Assembly: GCA_030248215.1 (NCBI GenBank)
Contig: JASANG010001886.1
Location: 62,001 to 126,000, forward strand
Reading direction: 5' to 3'
DNA length: 64,000 bases
From: Enoplolaimus lenunculus
Lineage: Eukaryota; Nematoda; Enoplea; Enoplida; Thoracostomopsidae
Of this stretch, positions 35,590 to 45,432 are shown in pieces (the first letter of the stretch is position 1; every line of letters begins with the position of its first letter). The notes beneath the pieces were generated by a model. The model was given only the letters and a program-made list of their open reading frames with translations. It had not been told where the DNA came from and searched no databases. The translations under genes were made by a program, and so were the position numbers.

Positions 35590-38500
35590 AATATGCTTGC
35601 GGATGTTGTCTGTCGAAGGCGGATATCAAATTTAATGTGACCGAATCGAGGAAGTCTTATCTGTCTGCCTCTCCAGTCTTTTGGGTGTGGAACGGCGCAC
35701 GCACCCGATGAGATAAACCAAACCTGAGTACCCATGTCAAAAAAATTTGCGTTTTTGACAAAAATTAGGTTAAGTATCGCGTTCAAATTTAAACGATAAA
35801 GACTCCTGTAGATTTAGGCCTAAAATGGAAACCGCAAAATATTATTGCTCAGTCCTCTTATATTTGGGTCACTTCGACTTATTTCAAGTACTTTTGTCAA
35901 ACTTTAAGCTGAGTCGTATATAAAAGTTCAAAATTCTCAGATATTTAAATCTCGCCGCAGGTTTTAATTGTATACCAAGAGTCTAAGCTACGAGCTCGTA
36001 GCCATGGAGGGAAGACCAGGGGGGTTGAGCTTGAAAATTTTTTCACCCCCCCCTCCTAGCAAGGTGAGCCGGGTACGGAACGCTAAAGCTAAATTGAGGC
36101 TGGTGGAATATTCGCTTATACCGAGAAGTCGGATATGCGTCACATTGTAATCTGCATTTTTGAGTAAATTAACAGTTATAAACTTGGTTCATTGTATGTA
36201 AGTAAAATATCGCTGGAAAACGATGTCCATCGAACAACGACACCAGAATGGGGCTTCTTATATAAACTTGTCGCTCAGCGCCGTTCGGTACCATACAGTA
36301 TCCTACACGACCAATTAGCACCATTATACCCAACTGCGACGACGCGCGACGTACGGCAACAGACCGCGACTGATCTGCGTCGACGGATTGCGACGCTCGG
36401 CGATGCTTGACGACGGGCGGCGTCACATGACAGTCCTATAAACTTTAAACAGTACCATGCCACCAAGTACTTCTGCAACCGAAACAACAACGGTAGAATT
36501 GGAATAGCTAAGTAATTTCACAAAAAAATTACAATTAGAATACGGAAATTATGCGTTGAATGTTAATTGCCTTGACAATTTGAAAATAATTTATTCTTTT
36601 ACCTTCTTGTAGGTTTGAAAGCAGTGCCGTAAACATTATACTCGTAAGCAAGTTGTGATCAAATTCGGCCCATGTGAATATCAAGGGCGGAACGTTTTCT
36701 GTGGGACTGCTATGGAGCAAGCTTGAGCTTTAGATTAATTTTTTTGCTTTAGGCTTAGGCTTAGTTAATATGGTTTCTTACGCTTAGGCTTACGAATATG
36801 CTTATAGTACTGTTCCGCCTCTGTTCTTTACGTTGGCCTCAATTTCTAATCGAAGTAAATTGAAAATGTTGCGTTTATTGAAATACCAGAAATCCCTTAA
36901 TGCTCATAGTGACAGCTGTTAAGTTGTTAGAAATCACTGAGTTTGTAAATATGAGTGTATTGCGAAAGTTTTATTTGCAATAAAAATTCCAAAATTAATC
37001 CGAAATCTTGAAAAACGGTGTATTCGCTATTTTTGCTAAAAATATTGGTAATATCGGTTTGACAACTTGCACTCTACGTATTGATGTTTACCTGTGAGTA
37101 CAGGTTGCAACCAGAGAGTAACCGGATATCCGTTATCCGTAAAAGTTGATGTTTGTTTCCGTTTTTGTTATTAATATGATCGCTGTGTTTGTCCTGTTAT
37201 TTTTACTGTCTGTTTTACACCCTGGTGGCTACTATTTTGACAAAGGCATTAACCAGTGTTTGTGTAAATAGTAAATCTTCAAATAGTAAAATCTGACAGC
37301 TTAGTTGTTCCTTTGCTTGGTTACTGTTATCATCAAATCGCTAATACAAAATTATTAAAATAAACCAATTTCTATTCCGATTGCTCCAGTTGAAAAATGT
37401 CTGTTGTAATTCAGTAAAGATTTCAAGGCTGTCTTTTTATATAATATGGTAATAAGAGCTTATCCTGTGACCAAGGCTGGTTTTGATTCGCGTGAAAACC
37501 GCTTTTTTGTGATGAAAAATACTATGTGAAATAGTAGTTTCGAATCCGACTGGTTATAGATTTTCAAATATTGTAAATTTTCCACTAAAAAGTTTTCTGG
37601 CATTCAAGTATACGCGTAACTTTTTGCCAACATAAGTGGCAGTTGTGTTAAAAGTGTTATATACAAACAAGTTTGTTGTACAAACCATTAATTTTTCAGC
37701 CATGTTTACAATATGAATCATTCTGGAGCTCATAGCAAAACGCTTATGTTTGATTTGAATAGTTGGCTCACAGCCGTAGCCCAGCTCACCTTGCTTGGGA
37801 ATTTAAACATTTTTCTCAGGAGAAATATACGAGATTTTAGATGGCTTACAATCAAGGTTGAAAATTTTATAGGGGGGCAAAAAAAATTTTCCGAGAATGG
37901 GGGCGAGTTCCCTGGTCCCCTCTTGGTACGGGCCCGAGTTGGCCACGCTTTGGCATTGACAAACGGAGCTGAAATTTTTTTATATGGTTGTGAACGATGT
38001 AGTTTGCACTGGGTTCGCATAAAAAATGACCCACCTCCCAAAAAATGATCACAATTGACATTTATGGACACTAGTGTTTAGGTGCTCTATCCGCTTATTA
38101 GGGATACGGACTCCTATTGATTGAGACTCAAAATATGAGACCCTCTTATTACCCCCTCTTATTCGGGTCACTACAGTATGGTTTTTTTGCAAAATCTCGA
38201 CATTTAACACAATAATCTGTATCAAAAGTTAAAACAAACGCACGGAAAGATGCAATTTCTTTAAAACTAAGAAAAATTTCGCAACCGAAATTGCAGGAAC
38301 TTTCGGCAGAAATTCTACTGGAGGCGTAGCCGAACCCGGAGGTCGGTTTCCTGCCGGGCCAGGAGGCAGACCTCCAGCTGTGCCTTGATAACACCCGAGA
38401 TGGAGAATCCATTTAGCACTAAAGTGTCATTGAAACGGGATTTCTGACAGCATTCAATATAATCGGGCGATAAAGGTTCAATTTTACAAAATTTTTACGG

Positions 38501-39601
38501 TTTTTTAAAATCTAAAATTTTTTTAGTTTTGTTAAATTTGAATTCTTGTTCAGAATATACAGACCTGAAATATTATACGCGTATATAACGTTTTCATAGT
38601 CTGCGATTTCAATTGAAATCCGCTTGTCAATAACCAAGTCAGGTAATTTTGCATACAGATTTCTTTTAAAATTCCGTTAATGACCTTTGATTGAGAGTCT
38701 TTGTGCTCTTCTTAGCTTCCCCCACATTTACCCATAATATTAGGAATCGGGTCAAAAATGAAACGCTATTTCAAACGCTTTTCACATTTGAAACAGTATC
38801 TTTCAAAACGATTTGTCGTAAATTCAAAAACGCTGAAATGGATAATTTTAGGCGAAGTTAAACGCTATTAAATATTTTCCAATCTGTATAAACGTTTTTT
38901 TCAAGACTCGAAATACGTTTATATTTTTTACATAATTCTTTCGGCTTTGTTCAAGGCTTACGTATACCTTGGCAAAAGCCTGTGCCATAGTTTAGTTGAA
39001 TTTTTCGCAAATGCTTTGTGTACCAATTCACAAATTGAGGAATATATTTAAGGATGTTATGAGGTTGAGGTAAGACTTTTTATTCCCACTAAATTCCTCT
39101 CCGCGGAAAATTTTCTTGGGAAACCCAACGGAGATGTTGCCGGGAATTTTCATGGGAATCCCCGCCCCTCGGTCCACTTCCAAACGTGATGGTGTGTGAA
39201 AATGGTGTAGTAATTGCTTAGCACATGCATAAGTACTATGTGGAACTTAATTATGGTTTCAGAAACCAAATTCATCTATTGTCACTACGCGAGTATGTGT
39301 TAAGATCTTTTCAACCGAACGTTGTTTTGATTCTTTGCCCATTTTGAATTGATATCCAGTCCACTTGCCCCGCACCTCACAGGGATCTCAATTCCCTTGA
39401 CAGCCCCGCTTCAACGGCACATTTGCCTGCGCCTAAGCCTTCATCTTTGATTGCGCGTTGATTCCTTGAAGCAAAGCTGACGTCGCATTCACTCTAGCTA
39501 GTTTTCGCTGCGAGAACTTACAGCTGCAATTTTACGTGAAATACTTTAATATTAATTTCGAATATTTTAGTCATCGGCGTCAAATCAATTTACCGCTTCC
39601 A
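35590..39601. other. Spacer between tandem paralogues A and B
   Basis: No supported gene is seen. It holds a CTTAAG-rich MITE at 36,667-36,839, a CGACG-rich patch at 36,335-36,425, copies of an element marked by CGTAGCC ends (about 35,995-36,085 and 37,765-37,940), a TACTGTAGTGACCC-family fragment (about 38,075-38,177), and a GGAGGC-rich patch at 38,310-38,385. Open frames here are not accompanied by splice signals or recognisable protein sequence. Confidence 0.55.
36667..36839. repeat. CTTAAG/TTAGGC-rich MITE copy
   Basis: CCATGTGAATATCAAGGGCG and CCGCCTCTGTTCTTTACG are the inverted ends. The interior carries TTTAGGCTTAGGCTTAG, the clearest TTAGGC-like run in the window. The mirror is at about 48,183-48,355. 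Confidence 0.55.
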
Positions 39602-40253
39602 ATGATATATCCTTGGGTGAAGTTTGTGGCAGTTTTGTTTGTTGTTCTGCATTGCACTATTGGAAAACAAGGTATGATAATAATTGACAATATTTCGTGC
39701 AATTTTTAGATTTTTTATTTCTCCTCGGATCGAGCAGATCACAAATATTTCAGAATTTATTACAAAAAAGTGTTCCGTTATTTTATCTTCCAACTTGACA
39801 AAAAAGGGAAGAAATTCCGCGCACAAAGTGGGAAAATACTTTCCGCTGCACAGATTTAAAAAATTTATAAAAATGCCTTATGAATAATTACTACAAAAAA
39901 TTTGTTGAAATGCGACAATGGTTTAGGCAAGTGATTGTTTATTTCCGACAAGATTTAACACAGAAATCCTTATTTAAAGACTGATCGCGTTTGCATTTCA
40001 GATTTCTCATTTAAACTGTTTGATCCAGCCGGCCAAGAAACGTCTTATCTCTATGAAAACGGATCTGTGACGTTCAACTGTTCCGATACAGGCAACCCGA
40101 ATCAATTGCAGATAATTTTCGATCCAGCGAATCCGTCAAATGTATACCAAAAAGGAGAAACTCCAGTTGTTTTATCGCTTCAACTCAATTATTCTTTGAT
40201 TGGCAAAGGTTTTCAGTGTTTGAGCAGAACGTTTCATGTCAATTATATTTTGT
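39602..40253 (+). CDS. Gene B (5' part): paralogue of gene A, cut by the palindrome apex
   Basis: Exon 1 (39602-39671) encodes a signal peptide (MIYPWVKFVAVLFVVLHCTI) and ends in phase 1. Exon 2 (40002-40253) encodes the first Ig-like repeat, starting DFSFKLFDPAGQETSY and ending FHVNYILC. It aligns without gaps to exon 2 of gene A, with about 50 of 85 residues identical by eye, and has the same length (252 nt), phases and donor (T|GTAAGT). No counterpart of gene A's exons 3-9 follows. Instead there is a TTAA-type MITE, then the 348-bp tandem array and the apex. The gene is therefore incomplete here, either because of the rearrangement or because the assembly folds back. Confidence 0.65.
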
Positions 40254-40355
40254 GTAAGTTTTCCTATTTAATTCATTCATTTAGGAATTTACTGCTGGAT
40301 GTTTAACCAGTACCAACACCCAACGTATCACTTATATTTTGTGTAAGTTTCAATT

Positions 40356-40626
40356 TTAACCCTTTCTCACATGAATATTTTCTATTTCCCCTGAGACCTA
40401 CTTTTATGCTAGGATTCGAACTCCAGTGACTGGAGTGGGAGGCGTATACCATCACCACTCAGTTATAGGAGCTTGACGCTCGAGCCCGAGGGGGCTCTCA
40501 CGTCTTGTGGTGATTTAGTACTATGTATACGTGTTGCAATTGTTAAACACGGTGCGATATATACTATTTAACGTATATACACTGCGCTGAGTTGTCTATA
40601 GGCAACTCAATGTGAGAAGAGGTTAA
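40356..40626 (-). mobile_element. piggyBac-type MITE with tRNA-like box pair
   Basis: TTAA followed by CCCTTTCTCACATG, and TGTGAGAAGAGG followed by TTAA, bound 271 bp. It is the same family as 17,990-18,260 but inverted, and lies about 100 bp downstream of gene B exon 2. Read on the minus strand it carries AACTGAGTGGTGATGGTA (A-box-like) and GGAGTTCGAATCCTAGCA (a good B box). Confidence 0.7.
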
Positions 40627-41183
40627 TATAATTGCGTAACTGTGGTTTGTATTTCGACTAATTGCAACTTAGTTACGAACTGAAACTTGTGGATGAAACC
40701 AGCGAAATTGCTGTAATATGTAGTTATCACTAAGAATCAGGTTGACCAGAAATTATGAGCGCGTCTAGGATACTGTTTGTGCGATAAACTTTCTGCACGT
40801 CTCCTGCGCTAAAACAACGGACACTGTCTGCATATCGTTTCTGAATCCATACTTTAGTACGACTTCGTAATTAAGTATGTACTTAGCAATTACTTAACCA
40901 TTATGTCGTGTTTAGTAGCATAATTGAGTTACTTGAGTCACTAGCCGAGTTTCTAAAACCTGTAGGGATGCCTCTGGGTACGCGCTCTTGAGGTTATGAT
41001 ATTCTGCAAAATTTGCCCGGTTATCGCGGAGCGATTCCGCTTTGGGTCACGGCTGCTGGCAGTTATTACATTTGAGACGCGGTGCGGACGTCTACCCCGT
41101 GGACGCTAGCAAGTGGCATGGGGTCAGGCGCTGGAAATCTCAGATTCTGAGCATGAGCAGCCTGCGCAGTGCATCTGAACAGA

Positions 41184-42440
41184 TGTTCATTTTCCAAAAT
41201 ATGATTTTGTAATGGCAAAAATTTCGGATCATATTTTTGTATTCAAGAATAACGCGTGAAACAACCGAACTATATAACGAAATGTAACGCTGTAAGATTA
41301 TTTTCACCTGCATTTTCTGGTTTCAGGCCTTAACCAGTCGTAAATTTCCCAAAACCTTTCATGTTGTGAAATTTTGAATTTTTGACTTCAAATTTTGCCA
41401 GGCCGATATTTCTGAAAATGAACGCAATGTCGTTTGCAGTAAAATTTTAATTGATTTTCAATATTTTTAAAATGACCGCATAAAAATTTCACCAGTTTTG
41501 CCTTTCGTTGGGCTGTAGCAAGTGAAAATATGTTCATTTTCCAAAATATGATTTTGTAATGGCAACAATTTCGAATCAAATTTTTTGTATTCAAGAATAA
41601 CGCGTGAAAAAACCGAACTATATAACGAAATGTAACGCTGTAAGATTATTTTCACCTGCATTTTCTGGTTTCAGGCCTTAACCAGTCGTAAATATCCTAA
41701 AACCTTTCATGTTGTGAAATTTTGAATTTTTGACTTCAAATTTTGCCAGGCCGATATTTCTGAAAATGAACGCAATGTCGTTTGCAGTGAAATTTTAATT
41801 GATTTTCAATGTTTTTAACATGACCGCATAAAAATTTCACCAGTTTTGGTTTTCGTTGGCCAATAGCAAGTGAAAATATGTTCATTTTCCAAAATATGAT
41901 TTTGTAATGGCAAAAATTTCGGATCATATTTTTTGTATTCAAGAATAACGCGTGAAACAACCGAACTATATAACGAAATGTAACGCTGTAAGATTATTTT
42001 CACCTGCATTTTCTGGTTTCAGTCCATTAGGATCTTTATATTTCCCAAAACCTTTCATGTTGTGAAATTTTGAATTTTTGACTTCAAATTTTGCCAGGCC
42101 GATATTTCTGAAAATGAACGCAATGTCGTTTGCAGTAAAATTTTAATTGATTTTCAATATTTTTAACATGACCGCATAAAAATTTCACCAGTTTTGCCTT
42201 TCGTTGGGCTGTAGCAAGTGAAAATATGTTCATTTTCCAAAATATGATTTTGTAATGGCAAAAATTTCGAATCAAATTTTTTGTATTCAAGAATAACGCG
42301 TGAAAAAACCGAACTATATAACGAAATGTAACGCTATAAGATTATTTTCACCTGTATTTTCTCCCCACCATTTTTTTTGACCAAAACCTTTCATGTTGTG
42401 AAATTTTGAATTCTTTGCCTTCATTTTCATATTTTATTGC
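41184..42440 (+). repeat. Tandem array, about 348-bp units (left side of apex)
   Basis: The motif TGTTCATTTTCCAAAATATG recurs at 41,184, 41,531, 41,879 and 42,227, a period of 347-348 bp. Units share CCGAACTATATAACGAAATG, CCTGCATTTTCTGG and GGCCGATATTTCTGAAAATG. Copies 1-3 are nearly identical; copy 4 decays from about 42,360 into homopolymer. Open frames repeated with the same period (for example at 41,388, 41,736 and 42,084 on the minus strand) are by-products of the repeat. Confidence 0.9.
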
Positions 42441-42602
42441 TAAAAATTTTTTTTTTTCTTTTGACCGTATTGGTGGTTCTTTTTCAAATATGATTTTTAT
42501 GTCAAATTTCTTTTTTTGCTTTTCAAGAAAAAAAAAAAAACAAAAAAAAAAAAAAAAAAAAATTTAAAAAAAAAATAAAAAAAACAAATTTTTTTTTAAT
42601 AA

Positions 42603-42639
<37 letters not shown>

Positions 42640-42891
42640 TTATTAAAAAAAAAAAAATAATTTTAAATTTTTTTTAAAAAATATGATTGGAAATTTTTGC
42701 CATTATAAAATATGATTTTGGAAAATGGAAACATATTTTCATCTTGCTATTGGTCAACGAAAGGCAAAAATGGTGAAATTTTTATGTGGTCATGTTAAAA
42801 ATATTGAAAAGTCAATTAAAATTTCACTGCAAACGACATTGGCGTTCATTTTCAGAAATATCGGCAAAAAAAAAAAAAAAAAAATATAAAA

Positions 42892-42920
<29 letters not shown>
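42430..42920. other. Palindrome apex: A/T homopolymer and degraded repeat
   Basis: Long A runs with rare interruptions (about 42,527-42,660 and 42,866-42,922) replace recognisable sequence. The stretch between them is a damaged inverse copy of the 348-bp unit, with extra bases inserted. The mirror point of the two arms, about 42,480-42,515, falls here. This looks like poorly resolved consensus sequence, but a true A/T-rich centre cannot be excluded. Confidence 0.7.
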
Positions 42921-42925
<5 letters not shown>

Positions 42926-43873
42926 AAATGGCTGGGCAAAATTTGAAGTTGGAAAAATTAAAATTTCAAAATGAAAGGTTAAGAAAAAATTTACGATTGG
43001 TTAAGGCCTAAAACAGAAAATGCAGGTGAAAATAATCTTACAGCGTTACATTTCGTTATATAGTTCGGTTTTGTGTTTCAGCGCTTTATTTCTTGAATAC
43101 AAAAAATATGATCTGAAATAAAAATGTTTTGCCATTACAAAATCATATTTTGGAAAATGGAACATATTTTCAGCTTTGCTATTGGTCAACGAAAACTAAA
43201 ATGGTGAAATTTTTTAGTGCGGTCATGTTAAAAACATTGAAAATCAATTAAAATTTCACTGAAACGACATTGCGTTCATTTACAGAAATATCGGCCTGGC
43301 AAAATTTGAAGTCAAAAATTGGAAAATTTGCACAACATGAAAGGTAAAAAAAAAAAAATTTAGGATATTTACGACTGGTTAAGGCCTGAAACCAGAAAAT
43401 GGAGGTGAACATAATCTTACAGCGTTACATTTCGTTATATAGTTCGGTTTTTTCACGCTTTATTCTTGAATACAAAAAATTTAATCTGAAATTTTTGCCA
43501 TTACAAAATCATATTTTGGAAAATGAACATATTTTCACTTGCTATTGGCCAACGAAAGCCAAAACTGGTGAAATTTTTATGCGGTCATTTTTAAAAATAT
43601 TGAAAATCAATTAAAATTTTACTGCAAACAACATTGCGTTCATTTTCAGAAATATCGGCCTGGCAAAATTTGAAGTCAAAAATTCAAAATTTCACAACAT
43701 GAAATGTTTTAGGAAATTGACGACAAGTTAAGGACTTAAACCAGAAAATGCAGGTGAAAATAAACTTACAGCGTTAGATTTAGTTATATAGTTCGGTTGT
43801 TTCACGCGTTACTCTTGAATACAAAAATATGAATCCGAAATTTTTGCCATTACAAAATCATATTTTGGAAAAT
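42690..43873 (-). repeat. Tandem array, inverse copies of the 348-bp unit (right side of apex)
   Basis: Inverse copies of the left-arm unit. The motif CAGGTGAAAATAATCTTAC or its variants occurs at about 43,022, 43,402 and 43,751. The spacing of about 380 then 349 bp shows inserted bases in the copies nearest the apex. It ends at the same boundary as on the left (GAACATCTGTTCAGATGC). Confidence 0.85.
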
Positions 43874-44418
43874 GAACATCTGTTCAGATGCACTGCGCAG
43901 GCTGCTCATGCTCAGAATCTGAGATTTCCAGCGCCTGACCCATGCCACTTGCTAGCGTCCACGGGTAGACGTCCGCACCGCGTCTCAAATGTAATAACTG
44001 CCAGCAGCCGTGACCAAGCGGAATCCTCCGCATAACCGGGCAAATTTTGCAGAATATCATAACCTCAAGAGCGCGTACCAGAGGCATCCCTACAGGTTTT
44101 AAAAACTGCTAGTGACTCAAGTAACTCAATTATCTACTAAACACGACATAATGGTTAAGTAATTGCTAAGTACATACTTAATTACAAAGTCGTACTAAAG
44201 TATGGGATTAGAAACAATATACAGACAGTGTCCGTTGTTTTAGCGCAGGAGACAAAAGTTTATCGACAAACAGTATCCTAGACGCGCTCATAATTTCTGG
44301 TCAACCTGATTTTATGATTAACTACATATTACAGCAATTTCGCTGGTTTCATCCACAAGTTTCAGTTCGTAACTAAGTTGCAATTAGTCGAAATACAAAC
44401 CACAGTTACGCAATTATA

Positions 44419-44686
44419 TTAACCCCTTCTCCATTGAGTTGCCTGTAAGCAACTCAGCGCAGTGTATATGCGTTAAATAGTATATATCGCACCGTGTTTA
44501 ACAATTGCAACACGTGTGCATAGTACTAAATCACCACAAGACGTGAGAGCCCCTCGGACTCGAGCGTCAAGCTCCTATAGCTTAGTGGTGATGGTATACG
44601 CCTCCCACTCCAGTCACTGGAGTTCGAATCCTAGCATAAAGTAGGTCTCAGGGGAAATAGAATATATTCATGTGAGAAAGGGTTAA
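44419..44686 (+). mobile_element. piggyBac-type MITE, mirror copy with the best A and B boxes
   Basis: TTAA followed by CCCCTTCTCCATTGAG, and CATGTGAGAAAGGG followed by TTAA. It contains TAGCTTAGTGGTGATGGTA (A-box-like) and GGAGTTCGAATCCTAGCA (B-box-like) about 45 nt apart. This is the right-arm partner of 40,356-40,626. Confidence 0.7.
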
Positions 44687-44790
44687 AATTGAAACTTACA
44701 CAAAATATAAGTGATACGTTGGGTGTTGGGGTACTGGTTAAACATCCAGCAGTAAATTCCTAAATGAATGAATTAAATAGGAAAACTTAC

Positions 44791-45432
44791 ACAAAATATA
44801 ATTGACATGAAACGTTCTGCTCAAACACTAAAACCTTTGCCAATCAAAGAATAATTGAGTTGAAGCGATAAAACAACTGGAGTTTCTCCTTTTTGGTATA
44901 CATTTACGGATTCGCTGGATCAAAATTATCTGCAATTTATTCGGGTTGCCTGTATCGGAACAGTTGAACGTCACAGATCCGTTTTCATAGAGATAAGACG
45001 TTTCTTGGCCGGCTGGATCAAACAGTTTAAATGAGAAATCTGAAATGCAAACCGATCAGTCTTTAAATAAGGATTTCTGTGTTAAATCTTGTCGGAAATA
45101 AACAATCACTTGCCTAAACCATTGTCGCATTTCAACAAATTTTTTGTAGTAATTATTCATAAGGCATTTTTATAAATTTTTTAAATCTGTGCACGGAAAG
45201 TATTTTCCCACTTTGTGCGCGGAATTTCTTCCCTTTTTTGTCAAGTTGGAAGATAAAATAACGGAACACTTTTTTGTAATAAATTCTGAAATATTTGTGA
45301 TCTGCTCATCCGAGGAGAAATAAAAAATCTAAAAATTGCACGAAATATTTCAATTATTATCATACCTTGTTTTCCAATATGCAATGCAAACAACAACAAA
45401 ACTGCCACAAACTTCACCCAAGGATATATAAT
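44791..45432 (-). pseudogene. Right-arm copy of gene B 5' exons, damaged
   Basis: Exon 1 (45432-45366) has ATT where the left arm has the ATG start, and its signal-peptide core differs by small indels with a net loss of 3 nt. Exon 2 (45039-44791) is 249 nt instead of 252: it has lost a C at three separate sites (FDP, SNV and FQC codons), so the middle is out of frame, and it has a Gln-to-Lys change. The splice signals remain. Similar lost-C differences occur in the flanking non-coding DNA, so sequencing or consensus error is at least as likely as real decay. Confidence 0.6.

Larger units (their letters stand above)
20994..42500 (+). repeat. Left arm of a giant inverted repeat (palindrome)
   Basis: From 20,994 to the apex near 42,500, the sequence is repeated as its reverse complement from the apex to 64,000. 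Matched landmarks: gene C start 22,229 with 62,754; gene A exon 3 28,605-29,228 with 55,735-56,358; gene A stop 35,589 with 49,434; gene B exon 2 40,002-40,253 with 44,791-45,039. Many long stretches match exactly. The arm may extend further left, because the window stops at its mirror point. Confidence 0.95.

Noticed and set aside
37713-38071. Overlapping frames of about 111-113 aa on both strands, repeated in the mirror arm
   Set aside because: Their conservation is explained by the inverted repeat. They overlap CGTAGCC-type and TACTGTAGTGACCC-type repeats and lack recognisable protein features.
41388-42290. Three successive minus-strand frames of about 68-74 aa with nearly the same peptide
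   Set aside because: They recur with the 348-bp period of the tandem array and shift frame at small differences, so they are repeat by-products.
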